From Allacma fusca (taxonomy: Eukaryota > Arthropoda > Collembola > Symphypleona > Sminthuridae): DNA of 64,000 nt. This document shows positions 1-11,225 of this stretch, piece by piece. The stretch's first letter is position 1; every line of letters starts with the position of its first letter. Location of the stretch: assembly GCA_947179485.1 (NCBI GenBank), contig OX359247.1, positions 44,117,131-44,181,130 of the forward strand, written 5' to 3'. The notes beneath the pieces are model-generated. The model was given only the letters and a program-made list of their open reading frames with translations. It did no database searches and was not told the DNA's origin. The position numbers and the translations under genes are program-made.

Positions 1-482
1 CGTCATTCCCAACAAGTGGAGCAATTTCTCAAATTTTTTCCCCTCCCTTTAAGCTCCATAGTAATTCAATGGATGAAATAATTTCCGCCCATAAAAAAAA
101 TCTGGGAGGAGATCCGTTTAAAAACACGGACTACTGTAGGAAAAAAATAATAAAGAATTGGAGCAAACAGTAAAAAGTAATTTAGAGGTTGAGTTGAGAT
201 CTTGAGAGCAGTAAACTCCAGGTGTAAAAAAAAGCTTGATAATAAATGACCCTTCGCCCCTACACAAATATTACACATTGACTGAATGGAGCAGCAGGAG
301 TTGAAAGCCGTTTAAAAAAGTGGATGCGCTCTTGTGAGAAAAAATTTCTTTAATAAATTTACGAGCTGGGGCTATATATGTATGTATGGACGTGTGGACT
401 CCCAGAGTTGTTTTTTTCCCTGAGATATTACTCATGCCCTAGGGTTGATAAAAACAGCGTCCTCTCTCTGACATCCAAGCCG
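1..482. other. Unassigned AT-rich non-coding sequence
   Basis: I see no convincing exon, RNA gene or element. Short poly-A and poly-T runs and a small ATGTATG microsatellite near 376-389 are the only structure. Confidence 0.5.
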
Positions 483-519
483 ATGACATATTTGACAGCG
501 CCAATTTGACCTTGGTCAA
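483..519 (+). repeat. TTGACC half-site cassette, copy 1
   Basis: The segment reads ATGACA, 3 nt, TTGACA, 8 nt, TTGACC, TT, GGTCAA. It has the same architecture as copies at 3,689, 3,853, 4,009, 47,737 (minus) and 47,865. The terminal part is an everted repeat of AGGTCA-type half-sites. This copy is the most diverged in its first two half-sites. Confidence 0.6.
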
Positions 520-1455
520 ATCTCACTGAAGTAACATACCAAAAGTGTGCGTCTCAGCTCTGTTTAAAGTCAGGCTCCTTATTATTTCAGTGTCTGTGTA
601 CCTATAGATATAATTATGTATGTACCTATTTTTTGCACTCCTCAAGCCAGATATAGGCTCAAAGCGCAAGTCAATTTTTTTCCCTCTTGTATAAGACTAA
701 AGGGAAATGTGGGTACGTGTGGGAATGTCCCTAGCTCTCTCGATACGTACATTATATAAGGAGTCATATGGGATAATATTTTATTCATACGGAACAAAAC
801 TTTCATCTTTGCTCCGAATCAATCATTCACAGTCAGGGCCGATCAAAATATTATGCATTCAAATCGTATCTCTCCGATCTGGATCTCCGGCCTAACTCTG
901 TCTGCTCCTTATCCCCTTATCTTAAACATATGACCAGCCTTACAGGATGTACAGCTCCGGCCAGGAATATAGAAAATATGAGGGTGCGGTTAAGAACAGA
1001 AAAATAATTTATTTTTTCGCTCCTTAACGCAATTTCTCCCACATTTTTTATTCTACTTGGAAAAGTTTAAAGGAATTTCCTTTTTGCAATTTCTAAGGCG
1101 CAGAACTTCACCATTGAGTCTTAGCAGGATTCAAGAATTATTTGTATATAACACCTCATGGCCAGATGTGGCTTATAAATGAGCTGTAGAGGATTTTCCC
1201 ACGTAGATTCTGATCCCTATGGTGCAGGTCTAGGATCATATGGGGCTGGTGCTCATATAAAATTTAAATGGGTGGATTAAAAATTGGGGATTTTTTGTTT
1301 CTTTGCTGGAAAATTCTACCTAACGTTGAAAAACAAAATTATTTTATTATAAATCTTTATCTGATTTGAAGTTTTTCCTTGAAATTTTAAAAACGAAAAC
1401 ATTTTTTGAAAGTAAAATGCAGAATTGAAGGATATAGTTTTAAAATTTTGGGGGG
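520..1455. other. Unassigned non-coding sequence
   Basis: No repeat or exon-like segment stood out. A minus-strand donor-like GTATGT at about 535 has no good partner acceptor. Confidence 0.45.
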
Positions 1456-1456
1456 G

Positions 1457-1687
1457 GGGGAATAAATTTAGTGGAAAATTTTACAATTATTTATGGAGAA
1501 AAGGCAAGGAGGGGTAAATTTAGGGGAAAATTTTACAATTATTTATGGAGAAAAGGCAAGGAGGGGTAAATTTAGGGGAAAATTTTACAATTATTTATGG
1601 AGAAAAGGCAAGGAGGGGTAAATTTAGGGGAAAATTTTACAATTATTTATGGAGAAAAGGCAAGGAGGGGTAATTTTAGGGGGGAAA
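1457..1687. repeat. 52-bp tandem repeat, about 4 copies
   Basis: A 52-bp unit containing AATTTAGGGGAAAATTTTAC and TTATGGAGAAAAGGCAAGGA is repeated nearly perfectly. It follows a G11-12 homopolymer at about 1,449-1,460. The near identity of the copies implies recent expansion. No coding frame is conserved, because 52 is not a multiple of three. Confidence 0.9.
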
Positions 1688-3560
1688 TTCAAATTGTGCT
1701 GAGTCTGTGCTGACGCTGTTATTTCTAATGTGATGAGTTGGAGGGAAAGGGAAGAATGGTGTCATTTAACGGGGTTTCCCGTGCTGGCCATTTTAAGCCC
1801 AGACTGATGCATTTTTCAGGGGCCGTTTCCCCAAATTGACTTGAGCGGAGATCGGAGAGGGAATGGTAATGGTTAATTTTATCCCCGGTTCTTATCCCTT
1901 CGTGGAAAACTACTTGTTTGGATTTACATGAGAATGGTACGATTACATTTGGCATTGTCTACATGTGAGCGAGGGACTCCTGTTGTGACTCCAATTTGTA
2001 GCCTGACTCTCGTTCTGCTGGACTTTAACGCCATTCAACAATTTTGACTTTGAATTGCACCCATTTATAAATGTTTACTTTTTGTCCACTACGACAGCTA
2101 ACGCTGAAAAACTAAATGGAAATTGCATGTACCACTTGTGGCTAATTGTAAAAACTCTAAATTGTAACAGGAGAGAAAATCTACATTTATTTTGTGAATT
2201 TTGGAGGGAAAAAAATATTATTGGGAAAAACTTTCACTCTTAACATTTTCCCAAGGACACATTTTATCTCCTTTGAAAGTTTCCCTCAAATTAATGCATT
2301 ATTTCAAAAGTGAGGATCTACTCGAATTTCAAAACTCAAGATTTTAAATGGGATTTAACATGGGGATTTCTTAAATTCACGTACCCCTCCCTGTGCATTT
2401 AGAACAATAAGCACCGGAATTAATTTTATTTTAAAATTACTGTTTAGCTTTTTAGTTGTAATTAAATTTTGATTTAGTTTCGGATTGCCGGTGACCTTAA
2501 AGTAGAAAACGTAGAAAAATCTTATTGTATATTCTGAGGGGTTCTGCGGAGGGATTCCTTCGTCCTTGGGATTCTCACTTGTGAGTGGAGTCAGTGAGGC
2601 TTGGAAGAGAAAGTGTGCTGAGCGTTTGAGGGAAATTGTGTAATATATTTCAAGTCTAAAAGAATAAGCGAGGCTTGAAAGAAGGAAGGCTGGAGACAGA
2701 CCAATCACTTCCCCTGACAGCCAACGAACTCTTATTGTCAATCACTATTTCCAAAGCATATGTGTGAAGGCAGAGCTAAAGCCATTCGGAAAAAAATCCC
2801 TTTCGGGGAGGATGCATTTTAACATGTAATTGATTTTAAAGCTCCTTCCCCTACAGGCACTTATTTTGGGCTAAGAAGCGGCCCGAAATGGGTCGCAATT
2901 CTTAGGGGCCCAAGATGAGTAGTAAAAAAAATTATGGAGGGTCTAAACAGTTAAAATAAAAAATTGATTTAAAAAACGAATGATCTGGAGCGGGAGAAAA
3001 TTTTCGGGCGAAATATTAAAAACTGAAATGTAAATATGTCCAAATATTTTTATTTTTGGAGAAAAAAAAACCTTGAGGGGAACATGCTACTGCGAATTGA
3101 TTACTTTATCATTTTGTATCTACAGTAATTAAATACAAGATTTTGGAATTACATGTGAGTTGGAAAAAAAAGAGAAAATATTTTTTTAGGGGAAAAAGTA
3201 AAGGGAGAAATTGTCCGCTCCTTTCCTTCAACCAACGCTAGGGATTAGGCTTGCTCAAAAGGATTTCATCTGTTTGATTCTCTGTCTCACTTCAGTCCAG
3301 AGTCCCAGCTTTCTCCTGTAACATTTGCAATCTCGTCCATAGATAATGCGAAAATCATTGCCTGGCTCCCGGACAGTCTCCAAAGCCTTTCTTATAAGCT
3401 TCCATGTAGGTACATATGGAGAAAGCACAGACGCACGTATGTACGTCAAAGGTCTCATAAAACCTTTATCTCCGCTCCTTGGCCATTTAAAAGTAATTTT
3501 TGCAGAAAAAATTCCCTTAATTTTCCAGCATTTCATTTCTGAATTCTTTACGAATACTTA
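1688..3560. other. Unassigned non-coding sequence
   Basis: This stretch holds two minus-strand open frames, 1,725-1,955 and 2,355-2,741 (128 codons). Neither shows a recognisable domain or a consistent GC-rich third position. A polypyrimidine-AG acceptor-like site near 2,600 on the minus strand is noted but not relied on. Nothing else is evident. Confidence 0.4.
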
Positions 3561-3563
3561 TAA

Positions 3564-3590
3564 TTGACCCAGGTCAACATGTCATGTCAA
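3564..3590 (-). repeat. TTGACC half-site cassette, truncated minus copy
   Basis: Read on the minus strand this gives TTGACA, 7 nt, TTGACC, TG, GGTCAA. It lacks the first half-site of the full cassette. It lies just upstream of three full plus-strand copies. Confidence 0.5.
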
Positions 3591-3688
3591 AGGGTAAGAA
3601 ACAGAATTTATTATAGAATTTAAATTATATCTGGGTATTTGAGCTTAAAGTCATTAACTAAAACAATTTTACTTTGACAAATTTGTCG

Positions 3689-3723
3689 TTGACCCTTTGA
3701 CCGGGAATATTGACCTTGGTCAA
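3689..3723 (+). repeat. TTGACC half-site cassette, copy 2
   Basis: TTGACC, 2 nt, TTGACC, 7 nt, TTGACC, TT, GGTCAA. It is the first of three plus-strand copies spaced about 160 bp apart. Confidence 0.75.
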
Positions 3724-3852
3724 TGACACAAATAGCTAACGTGTACAATAAAATTGTGGGAAGATCGGCACAAAAGAATTTTTTAAAGAATTGTGCGGTA
3801 TTAAAAACTGATGTAAACATTGTGATGTTTCTAAAATCCTCTGTGTACTAGG

Positions 3853-3888
3853 ATGACCTATTTGACCCGAGATTTTGACCTAGGTCAA
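3853..3888 (+). repeat. TTGACC half-site cassette, copy 3
   Basis: ATGACC, 3 nt, TTGACC, 7 nt, TTGACC, TA, GGTCAA. The 3' part contains TGACCTAGGTCA, a perfect everted repeat of AGGTCA with no spacer. Confidence 0.75.
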
Positions 3889-4008
3889 TTACATAAATTT
3901 CAGACCAATTGCGAGCACATTTTTAAAAAACTTCAAAAAATAGTTTGCAAAATTTAGATAGCGACTGTGATTTTGAAAACCTAATCACTCACCATGGATC
4001 AGCTGAGT

Positions 4009-4044
4009 TTGACCCATTTGACCGGAAAAGTTGACCCAGGTCAA
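4009..4044 (+). repeat. TTGACC half-site cassette, copy 4
   Basis: TTGACC, 3 nt, TTGACC, 7 nt, TTGACC, CA, GGTCAA. The flanking AT-rich spacer sequences of copies 2-4 are only loosely alike, so the cassette is better conserved than its surroundings. Confidence 0.75.
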
Positions 4045-4839
4045 TAAAAATATTTTTTTTGGGGAACAAATGGAATTTAAATTTTTTAAAAATGTAACTG
4101 TGATCTGTATAGTTGAGGGGAGGAGAGAAAGCATTGTAAGGAACCTTAACATATGTAGTTCGTTGCTTTCTCTTTGGAAGTATGTACATGCGTGTGTTGG
4201 GACGGGAGGAGGACGCGATAACCTTTAGTATGTCTCTCCTTAAGGGATTTTCTCGCTGGATTTTATTACTTGGGTCTTCCATCAATGTTCCTCCAGAGCT
4301 TGAAATACTGGAGGAAATTGTATGCAAGAGACGGGACTTTATATGGGAGAGAAGGGAAATGTGTCACGAGGGACGTTACGGGGCTTTAGCGTGACTCTTA
4401 TCCTTATGAAGGGACTTGGGAACGGGAGGAACCTTGAGACGTTTATTTTATAACCGATACTTCAAATAAATACTTGTTTCCCTTCCACAAATTAAACCTT
4501 TATTGGCCAAGTCTCCGTTTACTTTGGGAGGAGAGACGCAATTTCTATTGGAACTTCCCTTTAAACTCCGGCCACTTCATTCCAAGATACTCTCTCGAAA
4601 GTGTGTATTCACTCGCAAGGAATCGGCTATTCTCTGTGTAAATTACCTTTACAAGGGGTTTACGTATGGGAGACATGGGCTCTATGTAAATAGAAGGTTT
4701 TCATACGAGGGGCTCCGACTTGACCAAGGGAAAGGAGAATTTTCTCTGGAAAAATTCAGTAAGATTCTTTAATCAAAGGACGACTGGAAACTCGGCTGGG
4801 AATCAGTTACGGTCTGGAAATTTTCTTGATATTTAATTC
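4045..4839. other. Unassigned non-coding sequence
   Basis: This is unique sequence with some open frames on both strands (longest 4,503-4,772 +). None has a recognised domain, a good splice context or a convincing start. I see no element here. Confidence 0.4.
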
Positions 4840-5745
4840 AAGTGAGTTTGACCCGATGTTGACATACGCTTGAATTTCGCACTAATGATCTCAAGGAACG
4901 TCACTCAAGAAGAAATTGACCTGAATTTACTTCAAATAAATTTTGACTTAAGTTTGATTCAAATACAACTGGACACCATTTTGGTACAAATAAAACTTGA
5001 CCCGATTTTAACTGGAAAACAATTTGACCCGATTTTAACTCAAACAGAACTTGATCTGATGTTGACTTGAACAGAAATTGTCCCGAGTTTGGTTCAAATA
5101 GAACTTTACAAAATTTCAAAACAAACACAATTTGGCTCAAACAGAACTTGACCGGATGTTGACTGGAACAGAATTTCACCTCACTTCGCACATAAAACTT
5201 GACCCGACTTCGATTCAAATATAACTTGACCAAATTTTATTTCAAACAGAACTTCACTAATTTTTCAATCAAACAGAATTTGACCTGGTTTAGAATCAAA
5301 AGGAAGTTGAACCAATTTTGATTAACACAGAACGACCGGATTTTGATCTAATCAAAACGGCCGGATTTTGACTTGATCTGAGTTTGACCGGATTTTGACT
5401 TGATCTGAGTTTGACCGGATTTTGACTTGATCTGAGTTTGACCGGATTTTGACTTGATCTGAGTTTGACCGGATTTTGACTTGATCTGAGTTTGACCGGA
5501 TTTTGACTTGATCTGAGTTTGACCGGATTTTGACTCGAGTAGAATTTGACCGGATTTTTATTCAGTGATTTGTTCAGACCGAGTTTTATTCGAACACAGT
5601 TTGACCCGATTTTGTTCGAAACATCAAATGACCCGGTTGTTGTGCACATACATCTCGATCAGATTATTATTCACTGACGGTGACCCAACTTCGATTCAAC
5701 TTGATGAGATTTTGATTCAAACAAACTCTACCCCTATTTAAAATT
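4840..5745. repeat. TTGACC-rich array with a 27-bp tandem core
   Basis: The core from about 5,361 to 5,565 is a 27-bp unit (CCGGATTTTGACTTGATCTG plus 7 nt) in eight registers at 5,361, 5,388, 5,415, 5,442, 5,469, 5,496, 5,523 and about 5,550. Flanks on both sides are degenerate versions. The unit is nine codons long, so a minus-strand frame (5,296-5,649) stays open as a nine-residue peptide repeat. I treat that as an artefact of the period and not as a gene. Confidence 0.9.
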
Positions 5746-5804
5746 GAACTAGTCAAAATTTAAGACGTAAACTACCATTGAAAAAAATTCAAACTGGTAC
5801 TTAC

Positions 5805-5894
5805 CACTCCGTGCAAGTCTTCTAAATTTTGAATTATGGTGTCTTAGAAATACGGCAAATACTTGGTAGGAGTTCTGCTCTAATGGAATTGTAT
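5805..5894 (-). CDS. Candidate minus-strand internal exon (90 nt)
   Basis: On the minus strand a pyrimidine-ending acceptor (CCGTTTTTAG) at 5,895-5,904 is followed by 90 nt with an open frame and then a consensus GTAAGT donor (5,799-5,804). The frame enters with two bases of a split codon and leaves with one. It encodes 29 residues beginning TIPLEQNSYQVF and ending KFRRLARS. I recognise no family. Open frames of this size occur often by chance, so the support is the combination of both splice sites with a protein-like composition. Transcript data would decide. It could be downstream of the candidate exon at 12,991-13,070. Confidence 0.25.
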
Positions 5895-5904
5895 CTAAAA
5901 ACGG

Positions 5905-6514
5905 CATGCCACACTCATCTTATCCGCCCAAAAATGAAAAGATGGGTCTCCATTAAAAGTAAATAAGATGGTATACGGAAATCAGTTTGTGGCTCAACAT
6001 CATTACGTTTTGGTATTTGATAAGAGATTCCACACGGACTTTGTCATATAGTGAGAGTGATGAAAACTGATAAGAGACGGAATTGAAAAAGTTGCTCTTC
6101 CATAATTCTTTATTAAATTGTGACATTTACTGCGCCTTGGATTTTTTCATCCAAAAAGGTCTCCTTCCCTAATGTCCCATGGCACGTTTCAAGGTCAAGC
6201 ACAGACGCTTGTACTATTTCCAAGGGAAATGGGAAGCTGAGCACTCCTCAGAAATTTCCAGAGTCAGGTCCAGAAATTGTCATTATATTTGGGGATTAAG
6301 AACCAAGGCAGGAGCAAGCTCTGGGTAGAAATCAAATGTAATCCCTTAATTTGGGCTGGTCCTAAAATTTGTTCCTGTGCTATATAAATAGGTTGAGTCA
6401 CCTGTATAATTAAAATATAGGTACTGAGTAGACCTCCAAAAAATTCCAAAAGCACTTAAATTCTTACCACGTTGCAGAAAATGTTAAACGTGAAAAAGAA
6501 TTGTAATCGTATTA
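5905..6514. other. Unassigned non-coding sequence
   Basis: Unique sequence with no repeat or exon-like segment that I can support. Confidence 0.4.
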
Positions 6515-7075
6515 AATTTAAGGTGAAAGTTACTTTCACCACAGATCTTTCCTCAGGGTGAAAGTTTTGACTTAAAATGGTTAAAACTTTCTCTACAACG
6601 AATTAAGTCTCAAAAGTAATGAATTTTATGAGGTGAAATTGTTGAGCAAGTTTTATAAAAGAAAGAATTTTTACATCCAAGGTTTTCAGAGAAACTTTAG
6701 AATTTTTTCCAATAATATTTTTTAAGTCTTAGTTTCGCAAAGTTGCTATTTTTTCCACAATTCTGAATCTTCACAAAAAAACCTTCAAAAATTAACGCTT
6801 CAAAAACAATTAAAAACACTTTTGCCATTGAGAGTTTAGCCGTCAAAAATTAATTGTATCAAAAAATTTGTTATCCCAAAAAATATTTTTATACTATAAA
6901 AAAATGTTTTTCTGAGTCCTGGTTTTGGTGAAAGTAATTTTCACTAAAAAATTCTGTCGGGGAGAAATTTTTTTGAACATAAAAAACTAGGACATTTATT
7001 TCTATCAAAAAAGTTCTTAACCCTGGAGAAAGTTACTTTCACCAGTGAAAGTAAATATTTCAAATTTGTCCGACA
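6515..7075. repeat. Dispersed GTGAAAGT motifs with palindromes
   Basis: At about 6,521-6,540 the sequence GGTGAAAGTTACTTTCACC is a near-perfect 19-bp palindrome. Related arms recur at about 6,928 (GTGAAAGTAATTTTCAC) and 7,030 (GAAAGTTACTTTCACC). The rest is AT-rich with no open frame of note. The same motif returns at 11, 12.4, 14.4, 50.4, 51.9, 52.6, 59.7 and 62.6 kb. Confidence 0.7.
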
Positions 7076-8436
7076 ATGATGGGGTTCCTCGCCTTGTGAG
7101 ACAAAATACGGGGTGATAGTTTGGGTAAAAATGATATTTTACCGCCCAAATCCCCCAAATATGATGACTGGTGAAAGTTGGAGAAATTTTAAGGGAAGCG
7201 TGCCACGATATGGTATTCTATTATTATTATTATGATTATGTTCCTCCGATGCTTCTAACCCCTCTTGAGGTTTTGGCCAGACCATTCCAGGAGGTTTGTA
7301 ATTTTAACAGAAACTGTGTAGTCCTCTGGATGATGCCCTTAATGGGGTTTGTTATGGGAGCATGGCCCACAAAATTACATGATACGAGATACTCCTCAGA
7401 GTCGTTTGTTGTGGCCGAGGCAAGGTACAGTGCATTTCGTTTCTGGAAAGTAATCAGGAATTGCCCCTCCTCTGAGTCCACAATGGCTTTCTCCGGCCTC
7501 TCTACAATTTACACATAATGGCATCCTTTCCACAAGGTGTCACAAAATGTTTTACTCCTTTCACAATTTTTTAAAAGTTAAAATTCATTTTAGTTCATTT
7601 ATCATTTTCTCATATTTTTTAGAACATTTTCTCTAGTTCCAAAAATTTTAAGGAACTTTATTACTCAGAGATTTTTGGATGGGAAAAATTTACAAATTTG
7701 ATCATGCTGGGAATTATTTGACCTTTGGGTCAACATGGGTTGATATTTTCAATATTAGGGGTTTTAAAAAATTTCCAAACGAATTTGTAGGAATATGAGT
7801 CAATTAAAAATTTTAATTAGCTTAATATTTTAAGGGCTGTCAAATGCTGGGGAAATATTATGGAATCCCTTGAACATACAATGAATGGTGCGGTGAAAGT
7901 GCGGGTGTAAAAATTGATGTGTGCTATGATTAGTATGTGGGTATGGGAATTTAGATGTGAAAACACTCATGTGGGGATGTTGGGAGTCAGTGTAAAGTCG
8001 GAATGGCTCATGGAGACCCTGAGAAATAACAGGGGAAGGAACTCCAGTGTAGAGAAAGCCCCGAGTGCATAATAAAAGGGAATAGTGAGATGAGAAATTC
8101 ACGTGGGAGGATGAGTATCATAAGAAATATTATTACTTGTGATCTGGTGGAGCAGCTGTGACATCCTGTCAAAATTTAAAACCGGCCTTACGCTCCATTT
8201 CAAGTCGTCGTCGTCGTCTCATCTCCCTGCACATGGTCACATCACAGATCACGTCCTCCAAGGCAATAGCTCATGCTTCAGTGTAACTGTTGTCACATTT
8301 TGCACTTAACTTGGTAAAACATTAATTGGGGAGAAGTTGGCTCTTGCAGTTCATTCAAAACTTGGAAATCAAATTTACTTGTAAATTGATCTCACATTTT
8401 TCAGGAGAGTACAATTTAAATTTCCCTCAAAACCCT
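7076..8436. other. Unassigned non-coding sequence with simple repeats
   Basis: It contains a (TAT)n/(TTA)n stretch at about 7,210-7,230 and a (GTC)n stretch at about 8,203-8,217. Open frames at 7,171-7,518 (+) and 7,830-8,102 (-) show no domain and overlap the simple repeat or lack splice context. A diverged TTGACC/GGTCAA pair lies near 7,718-7,735. Confidence 0.4.
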
Positions 8437-9660
8437 AGGATTCATTTTCCTTGAAACGCGAAACTAAACTTGACTTGAAACTCAAATATGAATTTAAATT
8501 TAAACTTGGCCCGGAACTAAAATATGATTTTAAATTTAAGCTTGACCCGGAACTAAAATATGAATTCATACTTAAACTTGATTTGGAACTCACATATAAT
8601 TTATAATTTAAACTTGACTTGGAACTCAAAAATTATTTCAAACTTAAAATTGACTTGGAACTCAAATATGAATTTAAACTAGAAGTTGACTTGAAATTCA
8701 CATTTGAAAAAATTTAAACTTTAACCTCAAATTTAAACGAACTTGAACTTAAACTTGACTTGAAACTCAAATTTAAACGAACTTGAACTTAAACTTGACT
8801 TGAAACTCAAATTTAAACGAACTTGAACTTAAACTTGACTTGAAACTCAAATTTAAACGAACTTGAACTTAAACTTGACTTGAAACTCAAATTTAAACGA
8901 ACTTGAACTTAAACTTGACTTGAAACTCAAATTTAAACGAACTTGAACTTAAACTTGACTTGAAACTTTAATTTAAACGAACTTGAACTTAAACTTGACT
9001 TGAAACTCAAATTTAAACGAACTTGAACTTAAACTTGACTTGAAACTCAAATTTAAACGAACTTGAACTTAAACTTGACTTGAAACTCAAATTTAAACGA
9101 ACTTGAACTTAAACTTGACTTGAAACTCAAATTTAAACGAACTTGAACTTAAACTTGACTTGAAACTCAAATTTAAACGAACTTGAACTTAAACTTGACT
9201 TGAAACTCAAATTTAAACGAACTTGAACTTAAACATGACTTTAAACTCAAATTTAAACGAACTTGAACTTAAACTTGACTTCAAACTCAAATTTAAACGA
9301 ACTTGAACTTAAACTTGACTTGAAACTCAAATTTGAAAAAATTAAAACTGAAACTTGACTTTAATCTCAAATTTGAAAAAATTAAAACTGAAACTTGACT
9401 TGAAACTCAAATTTTAAAAAATTGAAACTGAAACCTGACTTGAAATTCAAATTTAAAAAAATTGAAACTGAAACTTGACTTGAAACTCAAATTTAAAAAA
9501 ATTGAAACTGAAACCTGACTTGAAATTCAAATTTAAAAAAATTGAAACTGAAACCTGACTTGAAATTCAAATTTGAAAAAATTTAAACTGAAACCTGACT
9601 TGAAATTCAAATTTGAAAAAATTTAAACTGAAACCTGACTTGAAACTCAAATTTGGACTC
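8437..9660. repeat. 40-bp satellite-like tandem array with two subfamilies
   Basis: From 8,721 to 9,640 the sequence keeps an exact 40-bp register for 23 units. Units 1-15 (8,721-9,320) contain ATTTAAACGAACTTGAACTT. Units 16-23 (9,321-9,640) replace this part with ATTTGAAAAAATTAAAACTG-like sequence while keeping the AAACTTGACTTGAAACTCAA half. From 8,437 to 8,720 there are degenerate CTTGACTTGGAACT relatives. The array has no coding value. Confidence 0.95.
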
Positions 9661-11040
9661 AAACTTAATATAGGTGCGTGAATACTTGCAAGGACCATTC
9701 ATTTTTTCTCACGCATAAAAAAATATTTCTTGGAACCATCGGCATGAACATGGCCTTTAGCGGAATGTAGTGTTATGTCCGGAGCCTTGCAATTCATATC
9801 AAGATGAATCGATTGATAAGACCAAAACCAGGAAAAACTTAACAGGCGAATAAGACCGTCATCGTTTTTTCTCTCCCTCTTTTCCCGGATCTCGTTTCAT
9901 CCTGAAGCATTCGGACAGTGACAACTGGGTAAATGGGGGAGTGAAGCGTCGCCTGTAAAATTTTATGAAGTGAACGAGTATGAAACGTAAAATTTTCCCC
10001 CTGCGGTTAAGTATAAGAATTGAGGGAGAAGGGAAAAGTCATGTCCATACTAAATAATAATGTGCATTAAGGACAATGTAATAATGTCCTTTTTAGTGGG
10101 GAAGGATCAAGCGAACGCCGAGAATTTCCCACTGGGCATTTTCGATGAAATGACATTGACAGGAAAAAATCCATTTGGCAGTTTATAGTTTGGAAATAAA
10201 AAAATATCCCTCACACTAGAACCCAACGGATTTTCCTCCTTTTTCCCTTTCGAATTAATAAAAAAATTATGGGGATTTTTAATAATGACAATAAAAACGA
10301 TACACAAAAAAACCTTCAAAACTGAATGGGCTGGTCACAATTCAATAAGAAAATGTCAGGTCGTATATACGAATCGTGGTGAGTTAAAGAACGTGGGATC
10401 AAAAGACATTTATTAGCCTCTTTTCTACCTTTTTTTCTAAAATAAAATCTACTTGAGCAGAATGCTCTCTTTAGGTATTGTAAAAGCCCTACTTTATCTT
10501 TAATCTTGAGTATTTCAATATGCATTATAGAGAGGTAATAATGAGGGCCCAAAGTTTGTTTGAATTCCACTGTGAAGGGGAAAGATGAAAGTTATTGATT
10601 ATGAAAGCGGAAAAATTTGAATTGTAAATTTAGATCCGAGCGTGCAGAAAAGCAGAGTTTCAAGATAAATGTAAATTCTCGGGCGGAACATTTAATTTAA
10701 CATGAGAAACACGTGCTGGAGTCTGTGTGAATCCCGTCCTTTGAATACGAATGAGAGGGGAATGTAAGTTTAAAATCACAAGAGTGTTCCTCAAAGAACC
10801 TGGAAATGTCCTTTTGGTGTTTTAATTAGTCAAAAGGTCTCTTCATTCGGATTTTCTTGAAACTCTCCATGGTTTTCTTAACAACTTGCTCAGATGAATA
10901 TTAATACTTTCAGTTTGAACTGAAGACACAGTAAGAATTTTTATTGCTGTATCAACCAATTTCTTTGGTGGCCAAGTTTCAAAACTATATTCAAACCCTG
11001 ATTAATTCATTGTCTCAAAAATATTTATCTTCCGAGAAAA
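9661..11040. other. Unassigned non-coding sequence
   Basis: Unique AT-rich sequence. Minus-strand open frames at 10,107-10,319 and 10,316-10,570 show nothing recognisable. No element was found. Confidence 0.4.
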
Positions 11041-11043
11041 AAA

Positions 11044-11225
11044 ACGTTGGTGAAAGTACTGGTGAAAATTCGGTGAAAGCAAGTGAAAGTGGTGAAAGCT
11101 GGAGAAAGTACGGCAAAAATTTGGAGAAAGTTGGGGAAAGTTGGTGAAAGCACTGCTAAAATTTGGTGAAAGTTAGTGAAAATACGCATAAATTTTGGTG
11201 AAAGCTGTAGGTGAAAGTTGTTAAA
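11044..11225 (+). repeat. GGTGAAAGT / GGAGAAAGT cluster
   Basis: At least twelve GTGAAAGT, GTGAAAAT or GAGAAAGT units are spaced irregularly by 8-25 bp on the plus strand. The array is short and degenerate, and belongs to the window-wide GAAAGT motif family. Confidence 0.75.

Noticed and set aside
2355..2741. 128-codon minus-strand frame
   Set aside because: It has no recognisable domain, its codon use resembles surrounding DNA and it shows no promoter. An internal acceptor-like site (near 2,600) alone was not enough to call an exon.
5296..5649. 117-codon minus-strand frame with a nine-residue repeat
   Set aside because: It follows the 27-bp DNA repeat exactly and has no non-repeat coding sequence or promoter.
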